DNA of 64,000 nucleotides, from NCBI GenBank assembly GCA_964019135.1, contig OZ025248.1, positions 55,111,670-55,175,669 of the forward strand, read 5' to 3'. Positions 54,301 to 64,000 of the stretch are shown here, piece after piece; the stretch's first letter is position 1, and each line of letters opens with the position of its first letter. The notes below the pieces were generated by a model that saw only the letters and a program-made list of their open reading frames with translations, was not told the origin of the DNA and did not search any database. Both the position numbers and the translations under genes were made by a program. This DNA is from Arenicola marina (Eukaryota; Annelida; Polychaeta; Arenicolidae).

Positions 54301-57300
54301 GTTCACGTTCGAGCATACTTCACCCCACACTAAGGAAGCCCCCGTTCACGTTAGAGCCTACTCCACCCCCACCGTAAGGAAGCTCCCGTTCACGTTCGAG
54401 CATACTCCACCCCCACCGTAAGGAAGCTCCCGTTCACGTTCGAGCATACTCCACCCCCACACTAAGGAAGCCCCCGTTCACGTTCGAGCATACTCCACCC
54501 CCCCCACTAAGGAAGCTCCCGTTCAAGTTCGAGCATACTCCACCTCACACTAAGGAAGCCCCCGTTCACGTTAGAGCATACTCCACCCCCACACTAAGGA
54601 AGCCGCCGTTCAGGTTAGAGCATACTCCACCCCCACACTAAGGAACCCCTCGTTCACGTTCGAGCATACTCCACCCCCACACTAAGGAAGCTCCCGTTCA
54701 AGTTCGAGCATACTCCACCCCACACTAAGGAAGCCCCCGTTCACGTTAGAGCATACTCCACCCCCACACTAAGGTAGCCCCCGTTCACGTTAGAGCATGC
54801 TCCACTCCCACACTAAGGAAACCCCCGTTCACGTTCGAGCATACTCCACCCCCACACTAAGGAACCCCCCGTTCACGTTCGAGCATACTCCACCCCACAC
54901 TAAGGAAGCCCCCGTTCACGTTAGAGCATACTCCACCCCCACCGTAAGGAAGCCACCGTTCACGTTCGAGCATTCTCCACCCCCAAACTAAGGAAGCCCC
55001 CGTTCACGTTAGAGCATACTCCACCCCCACCGTAAGGAAGCCCCCGTTCACGTTCGAGCATACTCCACCCCACACTAAGGAAGCCCCCGTTCACGTTAGA
55101 GCATACTCCACCCCCACCGTAAGGAAGCCCCCGTTCACGTTCGAGCATACTCCACCCCACACTAAGGAAGCCCCCGTTCACGTTAGAGCATACTCCACCC
55201 CCACCGTAAGGAAGCCCCCGTTCACGTTCGAGCATACTCCACCCCACACTAAGGAAGCCCCCGTTCACGTTAGAGCATACTCCACCCCACACTAAGGAAG
55301 CCCCCGTTCACGTTCGAGCATACACCACCCCCACACTAAGGAAGCCCCCGTTCACGTTAGAGCATACTCCACCCCCACCGTAAGGAAGCTCCCGTTCACG
55401 TTCGAGCATACTCCACCCCCACACTAAGGAAGCCCCCGTTCACGTTAGAGCATACTCCACCCCCACCGTAAGGAAGCCCTCGTTCACGTTAGAGCATACT
55501 CCACTCCCACACTAAGGTAGCCCCCGTTCACGTTAGAGCATACTCCACTCCCACACTAAGGAAGCCCCCGTTCACGTTCGAGCATACGCCACCCCCACAC
55601 TAAGGAACCCCCCGTTCACGTTCGAGCATACTCCACCCCACACTAAGGAAGCCCCCGTTCACGTTAGAGCATACTCCACCCCCACACTAAGGAAGCCGCC
55701 GTTCAGGTTAGAGCATACTCCACCCCCACACTAAGGAACCCCTCGTTCACGTTCGAGCATACTCCACCCCCACACTAAGGAAGCTCCCGTTCAAGTTCGA
55801 GCATACTCCACCCCACACTAAGGAAGCCCCCGTTCACGTTAGAGCATACTCCACCCCCACACTAAGGTAGCCCCCGTTCACGTTAGAGCATACTCCACCC
55901 CCACACTAAGGAAGCCCCCGTTCACGTTCGAGCATACTCCATCCCCACACTAAGGAACCCCCTGTTCACGTTAGAGCATACTCCACCCCCACACTAAGGA
56001 AGCCCCCGTTCACGTTAGAGCATACTCCACTCCCACACTAAGGAAGCCCCCGTTCACGTTAGAGCATACTCCACCCCCACACTAAGGAAGCCCCCGTTCA
56101 CGTTCGAGCATACTCCACCCCCACACTAAGGAAGCCCCCGTTCACGTTCGAGCATACTCCACCCCCACACTAAGGAAGCCCCCGTTCACGTTAGAGCATA
56201 CTCCACCCCCACACTAAGGAAGCTCCCGTTCACGTTAGAGCATACTCCACCCCCACATTAAGGAAGCCCCCGTTCACGTTCGAGCATACTCCACCCCCAC
56301 ACTAAGGAAGCTCCCGTTCAAGTTCGAGCATACTCCACCCCCACACTAAGGAAACCCCCGTTCACGTTAGAGCATACTCCACCCCACACTAAGGAAGCCC
56401 CCGTTCACGTTCGAGCATACTCCACCCCCACACTAAAGAAGCTCCCGTTCAAGCTCGAGCATACTCCACCCCCACACTAAGGAAGCCCCCGTTCACGTTA
56501 GAGCATACTCCACCCCCACCGTAAGGAAGCTCCCGTTCACGTTCGAGCATACTCCACCCCCAAGGTAAGGAAGCTCCCGTTCACGTTCGAGCATACTCCA
56601 CCCCCACACTAAGGAAGCCCCCGTTCACGTTCGAGCATACTCCACCCCCCCCCACTAAGGAAGCTCCCGTTCAAGTTCGAGCATACTCCACCTCACACTA
56701 AGGAAGCCCCCGTTCACGTTAGAGCATACTCCACCCCCACACTAAGGAAGCCGCCGTTCAGGTTAGAGCATACTCCACCCCCACACTAAGGAACCCCTCG
56801 TTCACGTTCGAGCATACTCCACCCCCACACTAAGGAAGCTCCCGTTCAAGTTCGAGCATACTCCACCCCACACTAAGGAAGCCCCCGTTCACGTTAGAGC
56901 ATACTCCACCCCCACACTAAGGTAGCCCCCGTTCACGTTAGAGCATACTCCACTCCCACACTAAGGAAGCCCCCGTTCACGTTCGAGCATACTCCACCCC
57001 CACACTAAGGAACCCCCCGTTCACGTTCGAGCATACTCCACCCCACACTAAGGAAGCCCCCGTTCACGTTAGAGCATACTCCACCCCCACCGTAAGGAAG
57101 CCACCGTTCACGTTCGAGCATTCTCCACCCCCAAACTAAGGAAGCCCCCGTTCACGTTAGAGCATACTCCACCCCCACACAAAGGTAGCCCCCGTTCACG
57201 TTAGAGCATACTCCACCCCCACCGTAAGGAAGCTCCCGTTCACGTTCGAGCATACTCCACCCCCACACTAAGGAAGCCCCCTTTCACGTTAGAGCATACT

Positions 57301-57559
57301 CCACCCCCACCGTAAGGAAGCCCCCGTTCACGTTATAGCATACTCCACTCCCACACTAAGGAAGCCCCCGTTCAGGTTAGAGCATACTCCACCCCCACAC
57401 TAAGGAACCCCCCGTTCACGTTCGAGCATACTCCACCCCCACACTAAGGAAGCCCCCGTTCAAGTTCGAGCATACTCCACCCCACACTAAGGAAGCCCCC
57501 GTTCACGTTAGAGCATACTCCACCCCCACACTAAGGTAGCCCCCGTTCACGTTAGAGCA

Positions 57560-60500
57560 TACTCCACCCCCACACTAAGGAACCCCCCGTTCACGTTCGA
57601 GCATACTCCACCCCACACTAGGGAAGCCCCCGTTCACGTTAGAGCATACTCCACCCCCACCGTAAGGAAGCCCCCGTTCACGTTCGAGCATACTCCACCC
57701 CACACTAAGGAAGCCCCCGTTCACGTTAGAGCATACTCCACCCCCACCGTAAGGAAGCCCCCGTTCACGTTCGAGCATACTCCACCCCACACTAAGGAAG
57801 CCCTTGTTCACGTTAGAGCATACTCCACGCCAACCGTAAGGAAGCCCCCGTTCACGTTCGAGCATACTCCACCCCACACTAAGGAAGCCCCCGTTCACGT
57901 TAGAGCATACTCCACCCCCACCGTAAGGAAGCCCCCGTTCACGTTCGAGCATACACCACCCCCACACTAAGGAAGCCCCCGTTCACGTTAGAGCATACTC
58001 CACCCCCACCGTAAGGAAGCTCCCGTTCACGTTCGAGCATACTCCACCCCCACACTAAGGAAGCCCCCGTTCACGTTCGAGCATACACCACCCCCACACT
58101 AAGGAAGCCCCCGTTCACGTTAGAGCATACTCCACCCCCACCGTAAGGAAGCTCCCGTTCACGTTCGAGCATACTCCACCCCCACACTAAGGAAGCCCCC
58201 GTTCACGTTAGAGCATACTCCACCCCCACCGTAAGGAAGCCCCCGTTCACGTTAGAGCATACTCCACTCCCACACTAAGGTAGCCCCCGTTCACGTTAGA
58301 GCATACTCCACTCCCACACTAAGGAAGCCCCCGTTCACGTTCGAGCATACTCCACCCCCACACTAAGGAACCCCCCGTTCACGTTCGAGCATACTCCACC
58401 CCACACTAGGGAAGCCCCCGTTCACGTTAGAGCATACTCCACCCCCACCGTAAGGAAGCCCCCGTTCACGTTCGAGCATACTCCACCCCACACTAAGGAA
58501 GCCCCCGTTCACGTTAGAGCATACTCCACCCCCACCGTAAGGAAGCCCCCGTTCACGTTCGAGCATACTCCACCCCACACTAAGGAAGCCCTTGTTCACG
58601 TTAGAGCATACTCCACCCCAACCGTAAGGAAGCCCCCGTTCACGTTCGAGCATACTCCACCCCACACTAAGGAAGCCCCCGTTCACGTTAGAGCATACTC
58701 CACCCCCACCGTAAGGAAGCCCCCGTTCACGTTCGAGCATACACCACCCCCACACTAAGGAAGCCCCCGTTCACGTTAGAGCATACTCCACCCCCACCGT
58801 AAGGAAGCTCCCGTTCACGGTCGAGCATACTCCACCCCCACACTAAGGAAGCCCCCGTTCACGTTAGAGCATACTTCACCCCCACCGTAAGGAAGCCCCC
58901 GTTCACGTTCGAGCATACTCCACCCCACACTAAGGAAGCCCCCGTTCACGTTAGAGCATACTCCACCCCACACTAAGGAAGCCCCCGTTCACGTTCGAGC
59001 ATACACCACCCCCACACTAAGGAAGCCCCCGTTCACGTTAGAGCATACTCCACCCCCACCGTAAGGAAGCTCCCGTTCACGTTCGAGCATACTCCACCCC
59101 CACACTAAGGAAGCCCCCGTTCACGTTAGAGCATACTCCACCCCCACCGTAAGGAAGCCCCCGTTCACGTTAGAGCATACTCCACTCCCACACTAAGGTA
59201 GCCCCCGTTCACGTTAGAGCATACTCCACTCCCACACTAAGGAAGCCCCCGTTCACGTTCGAGCATACTCCACCCCCACACTAAGGAACCCCCCGTTCAC
59301 GTTCGAGCATACTCCACCCCACACTAGGGAAGCCCCCGTTCACGTTAGAGCATACTCCACCCCCACACTAAGGAAGCCGCCGTTCAGGTTAGAGCATACT
59401 CCACCCCCACACTAAGGAACCCCTCGTTCACGTTCGAGCATACTCCACCCCCACACTAAGGAAGCTCCCGTTCAAGTTCGAGCATACTCCACCCCACACT
59501 AAGAAAGCCCCCGTTCACGTTAGAGCATACTCCACCCCCACACTAAGGTAGCCCCCGTTCACGTTAGAGCATACTCCACTCCCACACTAAGGAAGCCCCC
59601 GTTCACGTTCGAGCATACTCCACCCCCACACTAAGGAACCCCCCGTTCACGTTCGAGCATACTCCACCCCACAATAAGGAAGCCCCCGTTCACGTTAGAG
59701 CATACTCCACCCCCACCGTAAGGAAGCCACCGTTCACGTTCGAGCATTCTCCACCCCCAAACTAAGGAAGCCCCCGTTCACGTTAGAGCATACTCCACCC
59801 CCACCGTAAGGAAGCCCCCGTTCACGTTCGAGCATACTCCACCCCACACTAAGGAAGCCCAAGTTCACGTTAGAGCATACTCCACCCCCACCGTAAGGAA
59901 GCCCCCGTTCACGTTCGAGCATACTCCACCCCACACTAAGGAAGCCCCCGTTCACGTTAGAGCATACTCCACCCCCACCGTAAGGAAGCCCCCGTTCACG
60001 TTCGAGCATACTCCACCCCACACTAAGGAAGCCCCCGTTCACGTTAGAGCATACTCCACCCCCACCGTAAGGAAGCCCCCGTTCACGTTCGAGCATACAC
60101 CACCCCCACACTAAGGAAGCCCCCGTTCACGTTAGAGCATACTCCACCCCGACCGTAAGGAAGCTCCCTTTCACGTTCGAGCATACTCCACCCCCACACT
60201 AAGGAAGCCCCCGTTCACGTTAGAGCATACTCCACCCCCACACTAAGGAAGCCCCCGTTCACGTTCGAGCATACTCCACCCCCACACTAAGGAAGCCCCC
60301 GTTCACGTTCGAGCATACTCCACCCCCACACTAAGGAAGCCCCCGTTCACGTTAGAGCATACTCCACCCCCACACTAAGGAAGCTCCCGTTCACGTTAGA
60401 GCATACTCCACCCCCACACTAAGGAAGCCCCCGTTCACGTTTGAGCATACTCCACCCCCACACTAAGGAAGCTCCCGTTCAAGTTCGAGCATACTCCACC

Positions 60501-63500
60501 CCCACACTAAGGAAACCCCCGTTCACGTTAGAGCATACTCCACCCCTACACTAAGGATGCCCCCGTTCACGTTCGAGCATACTCCACCCCCACACTAAGG
60601 AAGTTCCCGTTCAAGCTCGAGCATACTCCACCCCCACACTAAGGAAGCTCCCGTTCAAGTTCGAGCATACTCCACCCCCACCGTAAGGAAGCTCCCGTTC
60701 ACGTTCGAGCATACTCCACCCCTACACTAAGGAAGCCCCCGTTCACGTTCGAGCATACTCCACCCCCACACTAAGGAAGTTCCCGTTCAAGCTCGAGCAT
60801 ACTCCACCCCCACACTAAGGAAGCCCCCGTTCACGTTAGAGCATACTCCACCCCCACCGTAAGGAAGCTCCCGTTCACGTTCGAGCATACTCCACCCCCA
60901 CCGTAAGGAAGCTCCGGTTCACGTTCGAGCATACTCCACCCCCACACTAAGGAAGCCCCCGTTCACGTTCGAGCATACTCCACCTCCCCCACTAAGGAAG
61001 CTCCCGTTCAAGTTCGAGCATACTCCACCTCACACTAAGGAAGCCCCCGTTCACGTTAGAGCATACTCCACCCCCACACTAAGGTAGCCCCCGTTCACGT
61101 TAGAGCATACTCCACTCCCACACTAAGGAAACCCCCGTTCACGTTCGAGCATACTCCACCCCCACACTAAGGAACCCCCCGTTCACGTTCGAGCATACTC
61201 CACCCCACACTAAGGAAGCCCCCGTTCACGTTAGAGCATACTCCACCCCCACCGTAAGGAAGCCACCGTTCACGTTCGAGCATTCTCCACCCCCAAACTA
61301 AGGAAGCCCCCGTTCACGTTAGAGCATACTCCACCCCCACCGTAAGGAAGCCCCCGTTCACGTTCGAGCATACTCCACCCCACACTAAGGAAGCCCCCGT
61401 TCACGTTAGAGCATACTCCACCCCCACCGTAAGGAAGCCCCCGTTCACGTTCGAGCATACTCCACCCCACACTAAGGAAGCCCCCGTTCACGTTAGAGCA
61501 TACTCCACCCCCACCGTAAGGAAGCCCCCGTTCACGTTCGAGCATACTCCACCCCACACTAAGGAAGCCCCCGTTCACGTTAGAGCATACTCCACCCCAC
61601 ACTAAGGAAGCCCCCGTTCACGTTCGAGCATACACCACCCCCACACTAAGGAAGCCCCCGTTCACGTTAGAGCATACTCCACCCCCACCGTAAGGAAGCT
61701 CCCGTTCACGTTCGAGCATACTCCACCCCCACACTAAGGAAGCCCCCGTTCACGTTAGAGCATACTCCGCCCCCACCGTAAGGAAGCCCCCGTTCACGTT
61801 AGAGCATACTCCACTCCCACACTAAGGTAGCCCCCGTTCACGTTAGAGCATACTCCACTCCCACACTAAGGAAGCCCCCGTTCACGTTCGAGCATACTCC
61901 ACCCCTACACTAAGGAACCCCCCGTTCACGTTCGAGCATACTCCACCCCACACTAAGGAAGCCCCCGTTCACGTTAGAGCATACTCCACCCCCACACTAA
62001 GGAAGCCGCCGTTCAGGTTAGAGCATACTCCACCCCCACACTAAGGAACCCCTCGTTCACGTTCGAGCATACTCCACCCCCACACTAAGGAAGCTCCCGT
62101 TCAAGTTCGAGCATACTCCACCCCACACTAAGGAAGCCCCCGTTCACGTTAGAGCATACTCCACCCCCACACTAAGGTAGCCCCCGTTCACGTTAGAGCA
62201 TACTCAACCCCCACACTAAGGAAGCCCCCGTTCACGTTCGAGCATACTCCATCCCCACACTAAGGAACCCCCTGTTCACGTTAGAGCATACTCCACCCCA
62301 CACTAAGGAAGCCCCCGTTCACGTTAGAGCATACTCCACTCCCACACTAAGGAAGCCCCCGTTCACGTTAGAGCATACTCCACCCCCACACTAAGGAAGC
62401 CCCCGTTCACGTTCGAGCATACTCCACCCCCACACTAAGGAAGCCCCCGTTCACGTTCGAGCATACTCCACCCCCACACTAAGGAAGCCCCCGTTCACGT
62501 TAGAGCATACTCCACCCCCACACTAAGGAAGCTCCCGTTCACGTTAGAGCATACTCCACCCACACACTAAGGAAGCCCCCGTTCACGTTCGAGCATACTC
62601 CACCCCCACACTAAGGAAGCTCCCGTTCAAGCTCGAGCATACTCCACCCCCACACTAAGGAAGCTCCCGTTCAAGCTCGAGCATACTCCACCCCCACACT
62701 AAGGAAGCCCCCGTTCACGTTAGAGCATACTCCACTCCCACCGTAAGGAAGCTCCCGTTCACGTTCGAGCATACTCCACCCCCAAGGTAAGGAAGCTCCC
62801 GTTCACGTTCGAGCATACTCCACCCCCACACTAAGGAAGCCCCCGTTCACGTTCGAGCATACTCCACCCCCCCACTAAGGAAGCTCCCGTTCAAGTTCGA
62901 GCATACTCCACCTCACACTAAGGAAGCCCCCGTTCACGTTAGAGCATACTCCACCCCCACACTAAGGAAGCCGCCGTTCAGGTTAGAGCATACTCCACCC
63001 CCACACTAAGGAACCCCTCGTTCACGTTCGAGCATACTCTACCCCCACACTAAGGAAGCTCCCGTTCAAGTTCGAGCATACTCCACCCCACACTAAGGAA
63101 GCCCCCGTTCACGTTCGAGCATACTCCACCCCCACACTAAGGAAGCCCCCGTTCACGTTCGAGCATACTCCACCCCCCCCACTAAGGAAGCTCCCGTTCA
63201 AGTTCGAGCATACTCCACCTCACACTAAGGAAGCCCCCGTTCACGTTAGAGCATACTCCACCCCCACACTAAGGAAGCCGCCGTTCAGGTTAGAGCATAC
63301 TCCACCCCCACACTAAGGAACCCCTCGTTCACGTTCGAGCATAATCCACCCCCACACTAAGGAAGCTCCCGTTCAAGTTCGAGCATACTCCACCCCACAC
63401 TAAGGAAGCCCCCGTTCACGTTAGAGCATACTCCACCCCCACACTAAGGTAGCCCCCGTTCACGTTAGAGCATACTCCACTCCCACACTAAGGAAGCCCC

Positions 63501-64000
63501 CGTTCACGTTCGAGCATACTCCACCCCCACACTAAGGAACCCCCCGTTCACGTTCGAGCATACTCCACCCCACACTAAGGAAGCCCCCGTTCACGTTAGA
63601 GCATACTCCACCCCCACCGTAAGGAAGCCACCGTTCACGTTCGAGCATTCTCCACCCCCAAACTAAGGAAGCCCCCGTTCACGTTAGAGCATACTCCACC
63701 CCCACCGTAAGGAAGCCCCCGTTCAGGTTCGAGCATACTCCACCCCACACTAAGGAAGCCCCCGTTCACGTTAGAGCATACTCCACCCCCACCGTAAGGA
63801 AGCCCCCGTTCACGTTCGAGCATACTCCACCCCACACTAAGGAAGCCCCCGTTCACGTTAGAGCATACTCCACCCCACACTAAGGAAGCCCCCGTTCACG
63901 TTCGAGCATACACCACCCCCACACTAAGGAAGCCCCCGTTCACGTTAGAGCATACTCCACCCCCACCGTAAGGAAGCTCCCGTTCACGTTCGAGCATACT
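57560..64000. repeat. Second copy of an approximately 11-kb-offset segmental duplication
   Basis: It corresponds to about 46.5-52.9 kb. The offset is 11,037 at the start, about 11,212 after a four-unit difference near 48.35/59.4 kb, and 11,124 after loss of one 87-bp dimer near 63.8 kb. Rare private variants (aagcccaagttcacg, agctccctttcacg) occur in both copies. Confidence 0.85.

Larger units (their letters stand above)
23341..64000. repeat. Giant composite minisatellite complex (families A, B, C), over 40 kb
   Basis: From about 23341 to the window end almost every base belongs to one of three related monomers sharing the core gcatactccaccccc or gagcaacaccccc. The order is C, A, B repeated three times, with conserved junctions. 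Nested segmental duplications are visible inside it. The plus strand is very C-rich, with CCCCC runs every 20-25 bases. Long open frames on both strands arise because monomer or dimer lengths (48 and 87 bp) are multiples of three. No interspersed exon, transposon or unique gene sequence was found inside. Confidence 0.97.
35581..64000. repeat. Family B block 3 (44/43-bp units, about 645 copies, runs off window)
   Basis: The largest block. It includes stretches of an 87-bp dimer in which a 44-bp unit (ccaccgtaagg, gttcgag) alternates with a 43-bp unit (ccacactaagg, gttagag). Higher-order copies of 788, about 2714 and about 11,000-11,200 bp are present. The array end is not in the window. Confidence 0.96.

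Noticed and set aside
29079..63880. Recurrent 81-130 codon minus-strand ORFs with a 29-residue repeat
   Set aside because: They result from the 87-bp dimer and end at the same variant monomer each time. They serve as markers of higher-order copies, not genes.
23341..64000. CRISPR array
   Set aside because: There are no unique spacers; the whole 44-48 bp unit repeats, the genome is eukaryotic and no cas genes are present.
23341..64000. Core gttcgagc as a Pol III box B (tRNA T-loop)
   Set aside because: Only the first bases match the GGTTCGANNCC consensus; no box A at fitting distance and no tRNA fold.
23341..64000. Telomeric or ribosomal repeats
   Set aside because: No TTAGGG-type units and no rRNA sequence were recognised.

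Overview
This window is eukaryotic nuclear DNA, probably from a marine lophotrochozoan and most likely a mollusc. The evidence is spliced animal genes with GT-AG introns, a metazoan DEG/ENaC channel, a ZC4H2 orthologue, a long-inverted-repeat element carrying an SGNH fragment, and very large C-rich minisatellite arrays. The species assignment is inference.

Layout. 1-275: two short minisatellites. 1495-6166 (+): six 3' exons of ferroportin (SLC40A1 family), the cellular iron exporter; its N-terminal exon or exons lie upstream or were not recognised. 8341-13354 (+): a complete five-exon ZC4H2 gene of 241 codons. Its first intron holds a roughly 2-kb mobile element with arms of about 370-390 bp and a truncated SGNH-hydrolase ORF. 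13355-19242: mostly non-coding, with a C-rich GGACAATT minisatellite, a fold-back element and a SINE-like relic. 19243-23143 (-): the five 3' exons of a DEG/ENaC sodium channel, ending in a PY motif. 23341-64000: an uninterrupted minisatellite complex of at least 40.6 kb that runs off the window.

The complex has three related monomer families: C (about 40 bp), A (48 bp) and B (44/43 bp). They recur in the order C-A-B three times, with B blocks of about 0.8 kb, 6.5 kb and at least 28.4 kb. Layered on this are recent large duplications with offsets of about 2.4, 2.7, 8.19 and 11.0-11.2 kb. Copies differ by whole numbers of monomers. The array begins about 200 bp upstream of the most 5' channel exon that can be recognised. 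The rest of the channel gene is therefore either beyond the array, making it a giant intronic satellite, or missing.

The three genes do not form a functional pathway; they are ordinary neighbours. All splice junctions given were checked for AG/GT dinucleotides and reading phase by hand. Homology calls come from recognising family sequences, not from a search.
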